Source: an uncultured Nitrosomonadales bacterium
GTDB lineage: Bacteria > Pseudomonadota > Gammaproteobacteria > Burkholderiales > Gallionellaceae
Length of the DNA stretch: 35,880 bases
Direction of reading: 5' to 3'
Assembly: GCA_903885165.1 (NCBI GenBank)
Contig: CAISHO010000079.1
Location: forward strand, 1-35,880
Position numbers and translations under genes: made by a program. The notes beneath the pieces were generated by a model. That model saw only the letters and a program-made list of their open reading frames with translations, ran no database searches and was not told the DNA's origin. Below are positions 1 to 7,917 of the stretch, piece by piece. Position 1 is the first letter of the stretch; each line of letters starts with the position of its first letter.

Positions 1-759
1 CAGATCGCACTCCAACCCAAAAGTCTGTTCATCCCAGCGCATCGACTTTTTCAAAGCCAGCATGGCGTGATCGCACTGATCGAGTTTGCCCTGTTCGACG
101 TAAATCGCCAGATTGACCTCGCGACCCGATGTCGTGCGATAGGTGTCATGCAACACATCCAGATTAGCGGCCACCATGGCAAACAGATAACAGGGTTTCG
201 GGTGAGGGTCTTGCCATCTCGCCCAGTGACGACCGCCCGCCTCATCGCCGCTACCGACAGGATTGCCATTAGAGAGCAACTGAGGGAGCACCGCCTTATC
301 GGCGTGCAGGGTGACGGTGTAGCGCGACATCACATCCGGACGGTCGGTAAACCAGGTGATGCGGCGAAATCCCTGCGCCTCGCACTGGGTAAAATATCCG
401 TTAGCCGAACGATACAGACCGGACAGACAGGTGTTGTCGTCGGGGTGGATACGGGTCACCGTCTCAAGTAAAAAAGCATCGGGGAGCGCGCCCAAAATCA
501 ATTGATGGTCGCTGAGGGTGTAACGATCGGCCGTAAGAACCTCTCCATCCACACTCACCGAAAGTAATTCCAATTCCTCACCGTCCAGTTCTAACGGCGC
601 GTCAGGGGTTTTCGCCAGCGGATTACGGCGCACGGCAAGCTTAGCGGTCACACGGGTTTCCCCCTGCAAAAACACCACATCCAAATTAACTGTGTCGATC
701 AAGAAAGAAGGAGGTGCGTAGTCAGCGAGGTGTAAGGTTGGTGGAGTATAGTCAGCCAT
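1..759 (-). CDS. pepN: Aminopeptidase N, N-terminal part (runs off the left edge)
   Basis: This is the first 253 codons of a family M1 zinc aminopeptidase, read from a start at 759 towards position 1, with no stop before the window ends. The translation begins MADYTPPTLHLADYAPPSF. It carries PepN-like N-terminal beta-domain sequence, including FTQCEAQGFRRITWFTDRPD (about residues 125-144), HPKPCYLFAMVA, and CDHAMLALKKSMRWDEQTFG at the end. The GAMEN and HEXXH catalytic motifs would lie beyond the window, so activity cannot be judged. PepN is a cytosolic enzyme that trims peptides late in protein turnover. No strong ribosome-binding site precedes the ATG, so the exact start is moderately certain. 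The gene is divergent from the two-component remnant at 885. Confidence 0.93.
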   Translation of the reverse strand, partial: MADYTPPTLHLADYAPPSFLIDTVNLDVVFLQGETRVTAKLAVRRNPLAKTPDAPLELDGEELELLSVSVDGEVLTADRYTLSDHQLILGALPDAFLLETVTRIHPDDNTCLSGLYRSANGYFTQCEAQGFRRITWFTDRPDVMSRYTVTLHADKAVLPQLLSNGNPVGSGDEAGGRHWARWQDPHPKPCYLFAMVAANLDVLHDTYRTTSGREVNLAIYVEQGKLDQCDHAMLALKKSMRWDEQTFGLECDL

Positions 760-884
760 GGCAAGGATATCGGTGCAGGAAAACCGTAGTGTGACAGCAA
801 AACACCAGGCGAGCCATCCTGTATTACGAGTCAGGCGAATAAGACTTCAAACCATACATCGAGTGAAACAGAGATAGGCAACGC

Positions 885-2255
885 ATGAAACCCAGGTTTC
901 CCTATTTAGCACCGGTCACCACGATTACGCTCGCTGCGTTCGTGGCGGCTGCACTGGCCGTGCTCTCGGCGCTGCTCGCCATGAACTCACCCTGGCTGGG
1001 GATTGAATTAGATCGCGACTATTGCGGTGAGGGGATACGCATACAGGCGATTAAAGACTACAGCCCGGCAAGCGGCAAACTACACGCGGGCGACATCATC
1101 ATCTCGCTCTCCACCCCGGCTCACGCTAGAGTCGAACTCAGTGCTCTGGCGATCATGGAAGAGCCCGACCAACTGGCCAGTTACGCTGCATACAACGCCT
1201 TTTTTGCGCTCCAGCAGGCAATCTGGGAAGCGATATCAGCCCCCAGTTTCACCGCTATCCTGAGCGATCAGCACAGCGTCAACATAATACCGGCCAACGC
1301 ATCCTGGATAGCGCACTGCCGCATCTGATCGATGCGCTCATGCTACACCAGCACAACACCGCTCCTGGCCAGCAATGGCAGCAGCCAATCACCCGGATAT
1401 TCAACCCCCCTCTCGATCAAATTCATCTAGGAACAGACGACGAAAGTCACCATACAACGCAGCGGACTGGCCTTGCAACTGCCTGACATTTATGGTGTAG
1501 CGACGATAGAGGTGCTCTGCTGCGACAAGGGAAGTCGATTGTTCACAACGGCCGATATCAGCCTGTCACATCGTTTACTTGCACTGACACGCCAACACAG
1601 CGATATTATTTCTGCACATCAACAAGGTCGCATGGATGAGCGTCAGCGCATCCAAAGGGATCTGCACGATGACGTGGCAGCCCGGTTACTGTCTCTGCTG
1701 CACCAGACGCATGACCCGAAAATCAGCCTTATGGCCCGCAACGCCTTGCGCGGCTTAAGAGACGTGATCAACCTGCTTGATGCCGAGGACGCCTCGCTGG
1801 TGGATGTAATCAGCGAAATTGAGGCGAAAACGCGCGAACAGATCACCGGGTTGGAAGTTGATTTTGAATGGCATTCACCCGATCACTGGCCGAAAATCTC
1901 AATTAACGCCGTGCAGCACATTAATTTACGCCGGATTGCCCGGGAAGCCATCTCCAATGCGCTCAAACATGCACATCCGGAACATCTCCGCATCGACGCA
2001 GAACTCAATGAATTGAATCTGTCCATCCACATCAGCCACGATGGCGTATTCACCGATCCTGCCAACTGGATTTCCAGCCGAGGACTCAACAACATCCAAT
2101 TTCGTGTGCGTGAGATGAAGGGATCCCATACATGGGGGATTGAACAACGGAGGGATAATAAACAATACTGTAAACTGTCTGTCCACGTACCGCTGATCTA
2201 CCATGAAGACCTTGAGCAACATCCTGCTGATAGAAGACTTTCCAGACATCCGTGA
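885..2255 (+). pseudogene. Decayed NarL-type membrane sensor histidine kinase
   Basis: Two open segments in the same frame (885-1328 and 1473-2255) read as one broken gene. The first encodes a signal anchor, then a short PDZ-like region ending with EEPDQLASYAAYNAFFALQQ. The second encodes a HisKA_3 phosphoacceptor box (RIQRDLHDDVAARLLSLLHQ), an N-box (REAISNALKHAH) and a C-terminal GLNNIQFRVREMKG box of HATPase type. Two in-frame stops (1326 and 1428) separate them. The DNA between reads best in another frame (LPHLIDALMLHQHN...), which implies frameshifts near 1315 and 1430-1440. Relatives of this architecture, as I recall them, carry a multi-span membrane module and GAF-like region between PDZ and kinase; there is no room for these here, so a large deletion is inferred. 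The 3' end overlaps the response regulator. The kinase-only segment could still be translated from TTG 1473. Confidence 0.75.
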
Positions 2256-2667
2256 CTGGCTCTCAGGTTTGTTGCGAGAGACCTTTTGCGTCACGAAGAT
2301 TACAGAAGCCGCCACGGTCGCTCAGGCTTACTCTCACCTGGCATTGCAGAAATTTGAGTTGATTGTGGTGGATCTTAATCTGCCAGACGGGGCGGGCGTC
2401 GATATTTTGCGCCGCATAAAATCGCTCGGATTGACTGCGCACTGCGTGGTGGCCACCACTTATGACGATGATGTACATCTTTTGACTGCACTCGCCGCCG
2501 GCGCGGATGGTTACTTGCTCAAAGATCAGCCCGGTGAACAATTGATGCAAGACCTGAGCGGGATACTGGACGGCTCACATGTGGGTGCAATTTATTCCAA
2601 ACTCGACATCTCCTCACGTGCCGAAGCGACCATCGAGGCGTTGCGTCGCGGCCTGATCAGCACCTAA
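2203..2667 (+). CDS. NarL-family response regulator lacking most of its DNA-binding domain
   Basis: The receiver domain (about residues 5-120) looks intact: acidic pair E11-D12, phosphoacceptor D57 in LIVVDLNLPDG, T85/T86 and K107 in GYLLKDQPGEQ. After GILDG the protein jumps directly to HVGAIYSKLDISSRAEAT and ends RRGLIST at 154 residues. That tail is the last helix of a LuxR/NarL-type helix-turn-helix. Family members are usually about 200-220 residues, so most of the linker and DNA-binding domain is missing by an in-frame deletion. The start ATG lies inside the end of the kinase remnant, as expected for a coupled pair. It may be a non-functional relic or a single-domain phosphate sink; relic is more likely given the broken partner. 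Confidence 0.8.
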   Translation: MKTLSNILLIEDFPDIRDWLSGLLRETFCVTKITEAATVAQAYSHLALQKFELIVVDLNLPDGAGVDILRRIKSLGLTAHCVVATTYDDDVHLLTALAAGADGYLLKDQPGEQLMQDLSGILDGSHVGAIYSKLDISSRAEATIEALRRGLIST

Positions 2668-2670
2668 CCG

Positions 2671-3474
2671 TTAAATCGTGACCTCATTAGACGCCTGCCA
2701 CAGATAAGCATCCATCGCTAACGCGCCATAGGTGAACTTCGGTTGACAGCGCACCGGTTTATCGCCTGCGGCAGCACCCAGGGCGACGAGCAGCGGCATA
2801 AAGTGTTCTTCGGATGGATGAGATTCCGCTCCCCAGGGTGCAGAACGATAATCTAGCAGCGCGGACTCATCGCCCGCAGCCAATTTTTCAGCTATCCAAT
2901 CACTAAACTGCACCGCCTGCGCTAAGGGTGCTTGATCGGGCGTGTAATGCCAGTCCAACCAGGAAAAGTTGTGCGTGATAGAACCCGAAGTAAGGATGAG
3001 CACGCCCTGCTCCCGTAAAGGAGCCAGAATACGTCCCATTTCAAAGTGAGTTGCGGCACCCGCACCTGCCACCAGCGCGAGTTGCATCACCGGTATATTT
3101 GCCTCCGGGTACATCACCGACAAGGGCACCCAGGCCCCGTGATCCAGCCCGCGTCCCGCATCCAAACCGGCGCTCACGCCCGCTGCTGCCAACAACGCCA
3201 CCACACGCTCCGCCAGCGCAGGTGCGCCCGGTGCGGGATACTGAATACGGTAGAGTGCAGGTGCAAAACCCGAAAAGTCATAGATGGTCTCGGGTACAAC
3301 GACCTGACTGGCTGTTGCCCGCACAGCTTCCCAGTGCGCGGACACAACCAGAATTGCCGACGGTTGCGAAATCCGCTGACCCAGTTCACGCCAGCAGGCC
3401 ACCGCATCGGGGGAACGCAGCAAGGCATCGGGTGCCCCATGGGAGACGAATACAACTGGCATACAGGCAGACAT
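2671..3474 (-). CDS. ygiD: 4,5-DOPA-dioxygenase-like extradiol dioxygenase (LigB/YgiD family)
   Basis: This 268-residue class III extradiol ring-cleavage dioxygenase belongs to the DODA/YgiD branch. Family metal-binding and catalytic histidines are visible in order: FVSHGAPDALL, LVVSAHWEA, GLDHGAWVPL and TSGSITHNFSWLDW. The C-terminus (FTYGALAMDAYLW) also fits. Family enzymes are zinc or iron proteins that open catechol rings such as DOPA; the natural substrate here is unknown. The frame extends upstream to 3555, but the extra residues lack family similarity. I chose ATG 3474 (MSACMPVVFVSHG) because a GGGA precedes it at suitable spacing; ATG 3462 is also possible. The gene stands alone, convergent with the response regulator and divergent from the GGDEF-EAL gene. 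Confidence 0.9.
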   Translation of the reverse strand: MSACMPVVFVSHGAPDALLRSPDAVACWRELGQRISQPSAILVVSAHWEAVRATASQVVVPETIYDFSGFAPALYRIQYPAPGAPALAERVVALLAAAGVSAGLDAGRGLDHGAWVPLSVMYPEANIPVMQLALVAGAGAATHFEMGRILAPLREQGVLILTSGSITHNFSWLDWHYTPDQAPLAQAVQFSDWIAEKLAAGDESALLDYRSAPWGAESHPSEEHFMPLLVALGAAAGDKPVRCQPKFTYGALAMDAYLWQASNEVTI

Positions 3475-3652
3475 GGCAATTCCCAAACTCATAGCGTTAT
3501 AAGCACTGTACACAAAATCATCCCTGGCGCGGCAACTTTCGCCGTTTTTCATCAAAACCTACCCACATCCATGATGCTAATTCCCCCTGCATCAGGTAGT
3601 ATCGTTGTGGAGTTTGCAATCCATAAAGACGGGGTAAAAACGGAGGCTTACG

Positions 3653-5749
3653 ATGGATAATCAACCTTGCGTTGAACCGGCAAACCAAATGGAATCGCAA
3701 TTGCAGTTATCGCAATTTGCCATGGAAAACGCCTTTATTGAAATCTATTGGCTGGATAGCCATGCGCGCATCTGCTATGCCAATAAACAAGCTTGCGAAA
3801 TAACAGGTTATAGCAAAGATGAGTTTTTACATCTCACCCTCGCTGATCTGGACCCCAACTTCCCTATCGATCAATGGGAGAGTCATTGGGCAAGCCTCAA
3901 ACTCAAGCCGACACAATCCTTTGAAACGCTGCATAGACGAAAAAACGGAGAGCTATTTCCCGTCGAGGTGGTTGCCAATTACGTTTGTTTTGAAGGTCAT
4001 GAGTACAACGTAGGCTACGCAAAAGACATTTCCGAGCGAAAACTAACGGAAGAACGGCTTAAAATCAGCAATCAACGCTTCGAGGCATTATTGCAGGCGG
4101 TGCCTGATCTGATGTTCGAAATCACCAAAGACGGCTATTACCTGAATGTCTGGGGCGGACGGAACGATATGCTCGCCGCGCCGCAACATCAACTAATCGG
4201 TCGCTGCGTCAAAGAAACGCTACCGGAAGCCGCTGCACAGGAAGTTATGTTATCCCTCGCCGAGGCGGATTTAACCGGTCATTCTTCTGGCCGCCAAATC
4301 AAACTCCTCCTACCACAAGGCGAGTGCTGGTTTGAATTGTCTGTTGCCAAACAATCAAATGATAATATTAAAGATCCCGCTTTCATCGTTTTGTCGCGCG
4401 ACATCACGGCACGCAAACTGGCAGAAGAAGAAATCCGAAATCTGGCGTTTTACGACGCCCTGACCGGGTTACCGAACCGGCGTTTACTAATGGACCGGCT
4501 ACGCTTGGCGCTATCCCTCTCCGTTCGCAACAATTATTATGGCGCGGTGCTGTTTCTCGATCTCGACCGGTTTAAAATTCTCAACGACACCTTAGGACAT
4601 GACTATGGTGACCTGTTACTGCTTGAGGTCGCTGCTAGGATCCAGCACTGCGTACGCGAAACCGACACGGTCGCGCGCTTAGGCGGCGATGAATTCGTGG
4701 TTTTGCTCGAAGAAATCGACGAACACGCCGAACACACCTCACAAAAAGTCGCCCTCATCGCCGAAAAAATCCGCGAGTCCCTGTCCACACCGTTTTCCCT
4801 CAATGGCAACGAATACCAAAGCACCCCCAGCATAGGCGTGTGCTTATATAGTGGCAACGAAGTCTCTGTCGATACCTTGCTCAAACATGCGGACATGGCG
4901 ATGTATCAGGTCAAGGGATCCGGACGCAACGGGGTGAGATTTTTTGATCCCGCCATGCAACAAATCGTTGAAACTCGTTCAGCATTGGAAGCCGATTTGC
5001 GCCACGCGGTACCCGGCGGGCAATTGCATTTATATTATCAACTTCAGGTAGACGAGAACCTTCAAGCGCTGGGCGCTGAAGCTTTGGTACGCTGGATCCA
5101 TCCGGTTAAAGGGATGATCTCGCCGATGCAATTCATTCCCATTGCCGAGGAGAGTACGTTGATACTCGATATCGGCGGTTGGGTGCTGGATACCGCTTGC
5201 GCACAGCTCGCCCTCTGGTCTGCAAATGCGCAGACCCGCCTGTTGACACTGGCGGTCAATGTCAGCGCCCAGCAATTCAAACAACCCGGATTCGTCGAAC
5301 ATATCACCGACCTGCTACTTGCCTATCACGTTGATCCGGCACGACTCAAACTGGAACTGACTGAAAGCGTAGTCCTCAGCGACATGAACGATGTCGTGGC
5401 AAAAATGCATGCTTTGAAAATATTAGGTGTCAGTCTGTCCATGGATGACTTTGGCACGGGCTATTCGTCACTGTCTTATTTGAAAAAATTACCCCTTGAT
5501 CAGATCAAAATTGATCAGTCCTTCGTGCGCGACATGACAATCGATCAGAACGATCAAGTAATGGTGCAGGCCATCATAGGCATGACCAAAAATTTCGGGC
5601 TGAATGTCATCGCTGAAGGGGTGGAAACCGAGGCACAACTGAACTTGTTAAAACATATGGGTTGTCTGGTTTATCAGGGTTATTTATTCAGTAAACCGGT
5701 GCCGGTCGAACAGTTTTTAAAATTATTACCGCACGAGCAATTTAACTAG
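3653..5749 (+). CDS. PAS-PAS-GGDEF-EAL cyclic-di-GMP turnover protein
   Basis: This 698-residue cytosolic signalling protein has two PAS domains (about residues 18-130 and 140-255), a diguanylate cyclase domain and an EAL phosphodiesterase domain. The cyclase has an intact GGDEF (residues 344-348) with an RETD inhibitory I-site five residues upstream. The EAL domain keeps EALVRW (from residue 476), a catalytic-loop DDFGTGYSSLSYL and IAEGVETEAQ, so both domains look active. No transmembrane segment is evident. GGAGG precedes the ATG at good spacing. PAS domains usually sense redox, oxygen or small ligands; no ligand can be assigned. The protein stands alone, and which activity dominates cannot be told from sequence. 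Confidence 0.95.
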   Translation: MDNQPCVEPANQMESQLQLSQFAMENAFIEIYWLDSHARICYANKQACEITGYSKDEFLHLTLADLDPNFPIDQWESHWASLKLKPTQSFETLHRRKNGELFPVEVVANYVCFEGHEYNVGYAKDISERKLTEERLKISNQRFEALLQAVPDLMFEITKDGYYLNVWGGRNDMLAAPQHQLIGRCVKETLPEAAAQEVMLSLAEADLTGHSSGRQIKLLLPQGECWFELSVAKQSNDNIKDPAFIVLSRDITARKLAEEEIRNLAFYDALTGLPNRRLLMDRLRLALSLSVRNNYYGAVLFLDLDRFKILNDTLGHDYGDLLLLEVAARIQHCVRETDTVARLGGDEFVVLLEEIDEHAEHTSQKVALIAEKIRESLSTPFSLNGNEYQSTPSIGVCLYSGNEVSVDTLLKHADMAMYQVKGSGRNGVRFFDPAMQQIVETRSALEADLRHAVPGGQLHLYYQLQVDENLQALGAEALVRWIHPVKGMISPMQFIPIAEESTLILDIGGWVLDTACAQLALWSANAQTRLLTLAVNVSAQQFKQPGFVEHITDLLLAYHVDPARLKLELTESVVLSDMNDVVAKMHALKILGVSLSMDDFGTGYSSLSYLKKLPLDQIKIDQSFVRDMTIDQNDQVMVQAIIGMTKNFGLNVIAEGVETEAQLNLLKHMGCLVYQGYLFSKPVPVEQFLKLLPHEQFN

Positions 5750-5836
5750 CGTTAAGTAAGGAGTTAGCTCCGTCACCCGCTTACAGCCGATTTGGTTTAT
5801 TAGTCAGAATCAACAAAAATGAAGGAGGTGTCCGAT

Positions 5837-6628
5837 ATGAAGAGTCAATGGCGTGCTTTGATGTTGCTGTTTGCATCTCTGCTCATCCAGTCGATGGAAT
5901 TAGCTTACGGTACTGAATCAAACGCGGTTCCTATTTTGCTCTACCATCGTCTAGGGCCAGTGATTGCGGATTCTATGACAGTCAGAACATCGACTTTTGC
6001 ATCTGAGCTCCAATACTTACACGAGCACGGTTACACCGTCATCCCGTTGCGACGCCTGACAGATTATTTGACAGGCAACGCGCCCCATGCGCCCGTAAAA
6101 TCGGTCGTCATCACCGCCGATGATGGACACCAGTCAATATATACCGACCTGTTTCCACTGATCGTCAAATACCATATTCCAGTCACCCTGTTTATCTATC
6201 CGTCGGCCATCTCCAACGCAAGTTATGCCCTGACCTGGCAACAGCTGAGCGAAATGCAGGCGAGCGGTCTGGTCGATATACAGTCACACACCTATTGGCA
6301 CCCCAACTTCAAAACGGAAAAAAAGCACCTTGATGCAGCGGCCTATGAAAAATTTGTCGATATCCAATTGCACAAATCGAAAGACGTGTTGCAACGCAAG
6401 ACTGAAAAACACATCGATATGCTAGCCTGGCCCTACGGTATTTTCGACGATGAGTTAATCAATCATGCCAAAAAATCGGGTTATATCGCAGGTTTTTCGC
6501 TGGAGAGGCGGCCAGCCGAACGGGGTGACAATATGCTGACATTGCCTCGCTATCTGATGACGGATCGGGTGCAATTCGAAAAACTGCTTGCGACACCAGC
6601 TCGTGAGAATACCAAAGGAAAACCATGA
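5837..6628 (+). CDS. Exported polysaccharide deacetylase (CE4/NodB family, PgaB-like)
   Basis: The protein (263 residues) starts with a signal peptide (MKSQWRALMLLFASLLIQSM..., likely cut near AYG). Its NodB-fold deacetylase domain shows PILLYHRLG near the N-terminus, the metal/catalytic pair in ITADDGHQS (motif 1), the metal-binding pair SHTYWHPNF (motif 2) and MLAWPYGIFDDEL (motif 3). Such enzymes remove acetyl groups from N-acetylated polysaccharides in the periplasm or at the cell surface. An upstream ATG at 5819 exists but overlaps a near-perfect AAGGAGG, which clearly serves ATG 5837. The stop overlaps the next start (ATGA at 6625-6628), so translation is coupled to the glycoside-hydrolase-like gene. 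The motifs most resemble the deacetylase half of PgaB, but no pga genes are nearby. Confidence 0.9.
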   Translation: MKSQWRALMLLFASLLIQSMELAYGTESNAVPILLYHRLGPVIADSMTVRTSTFASELQYLHEHGYTVIPLRRLTDYLTGNAPHAPVKSVVITADDGHQSIYTDLFPLIVKYHIPVTLFIYPSAISNASYALTWQQLSEMQASGLVDIQSHTYWHPNFKTEKKHLDAAAYEKFVDIQLHKSKDVLQRKTEKHIDMLAWPYGIFDDELINHAKKSGYIAGFSLERRPAERGDNMLTLPRYLMTDRVQFEKLLATPARENTKGKP

Positions 6629-7917
6629 AAATCATCAAACCCATTACTCATACTATCCTATTGATTTTATTAACTTTAAATTACACCAGCGCAGCAATCT
6701 ATAGCGGGACAGTCGTGGATGCGCAGAGCAAAAAACCCATCGCCGACGCCTTCGTCACGCGCGGCAATAACGTGGTACGTACCAGCCAAAATGGCCAATT
6801 CCAAATCGACGGCGAAAGCGATGAGATCGGCATTCGGGCTTATGGTCACCTCAGACGCAAAGTAAACGTCCAGCCAAATGTTGCACCCGTTGCGCTGACC
6901 CCTTTTACACCGAAGGCGCTATACCTTTCCCTTTTTGGCATAGGCAGCAAAAAATTGCGTGATTCGGCATTCAACCTTATCCAGGAGACCGAACTCAATG
7001 CGCTGGTGATCAACCTCAAAGACGATATGGGCAGAGTCGCCTTCAAGAGCACCACGCCACTGGCCACCGCCGTCGGTGCGCAGAAGATTATTACCGTCAC
7101 GGATCTCCACGCGCTGGCCGACAATTTACATGCCAAGGGAATTTATGTGATCGCGCGTATTGTTGTTTTTAAAGATGATCCGCTGGTCGCCAACAAACCT
7201 GAACTGGCCATCAGGACTGCTTCCGGAGCCATCTGGAAAGATCGCGAAGGGCTGGCATGGTGCAATCCCTACAGTAAAATAGTCTGGAATTACAACATCG
7301 ATTTGGCGGTTGAGGCCGCGCGCGCCGGTGTGGATGAAATCCAATTCGACTATGTGCGTTTTCCCGATACCCACGGACTGGTCTACACCATGCCCAATAC
7401 GGAAGAAAATCGGGTCGAGGCCATTTCTGGCTTCCTCGCCGAGGCGCGAAAAAGGCTCACACCCTATAACGTATTCCTCGCTGCGGACATCTTCGGCTAT
7501 GTGTCATGGAACACCAATGACACTTTTATCGGCCAAAAATTGGGGAATCTGGCCAACGTCCTGGATTACATGTCGCCCATGCTCTATCCGTCCGGATTTC
7601 AGTTCGGCATCCCGGGATACCTGAACCCGGTGGAACATCCGCACGAAATCGTCTATTACTCCCTAGAAAAAGCGAAGCATCGTACCGGCATGCCCGGGCT
7701 GCGTTTTCGCCCCTGGCTACAGTCATTCCGTGACTATGCTTTCGATAAGCGGCATTTCCAGGGTGAGCAGATTCGCGCGCAAATTGATGCCGCCGACAAG
7801 ACAGGCAGCGACGGTTGGATGTTATGGAATCCGCGCAATAGTTATACAAGGGATGGCTTGAGGCCAAAACAGCCCACTACCATCGCAGTCTATCCTCTCT
7901 TTCCGGCAATCAAGTGA
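6625..7917 (+). CDS. DUF4015 glycoside-hydrolase-like protein with N-terminal beta-sandwich
   Basis: This 430-residue exported protein has a signal peptide (ending near YTSAA), a carboxypeptidase-regulatory-like beta-sandwich (about residues 24-85: SGTVVDAQSKKPIADAFV) and a TIM-barrel domain of the DUF4015 / putative glycosyl hydrolase family. Barrel landmarks are ALVINLKDDMGRVAF, KGIYVIARIVVFKDDPL, VDEIQFDYVRFPDTHG, FLAADIFGYVSW and LDYMSPMLYPSGF. The acidic residues in DYVRFPD and DIFGY are candidates for catalysis. The family's substrate is not firmly established. The gene overlaps both neighbours by four bases (ATGA before, GTGA after), so the three enzymes are made together. Its position after a deacetylase recalls PgaB, where deacetylase and hydrolase halves are fused; this comparison is inference. 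Confidence 0.85.
   Translation: MKIIKPITHTILLILLTLNYTSAAIYSGTVVDAQSKKPIADAFVTRGNNVVRTSQNGQFQIDGESDEIGIRAYGHLRRKVNVQPNVAPVALTPFTPKALYLSLFGIGSKKLRDSAFNLIQETELNALVINLKDDMGRVAFKSTTPLATAVGAQKIITVTDLHALADNLHAKGIYVIARIVVFKDDPLVANKPELAIRTASGAIWKDREGLAWCNPYSKIVWNYNIDLAVEAARAGVDEIQFDYVRFPDTHGLVYTMPNTEENRVEAISGFLAEARKRLTPYNVFLAADIFGYVSWNTNDTFIGQKLGNLANVLDYMSPMLYPSGFQFGIPGYLNPVEHPHEIVYYSLEKAKHRTGMPGLRFRPWLQSFRDYAFDKRHFQGEQIRAQIDAADKTGSDGWMLWNPRNSYTRDGLRPKQPTTIAVYPLFPAIK

Noticed and set aside
67..471. Plus-strand open frame of 134 codons opposite pepN
   Set aside because: The minus strand gives clear aminopeptidase N sequence over the same bases; the plus frame shows no recognisable domain and no convincing ribosome-binding site.
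3475..3555. Longer N-terminus for the LigB-type dioxygenase (start at 3555)
   Set aside because: The extra 27 residues do not resemble the family, whose proteins begin just before the FVSHGAP motif; the internal ATG 3474 has a usable ribosome-binding site.
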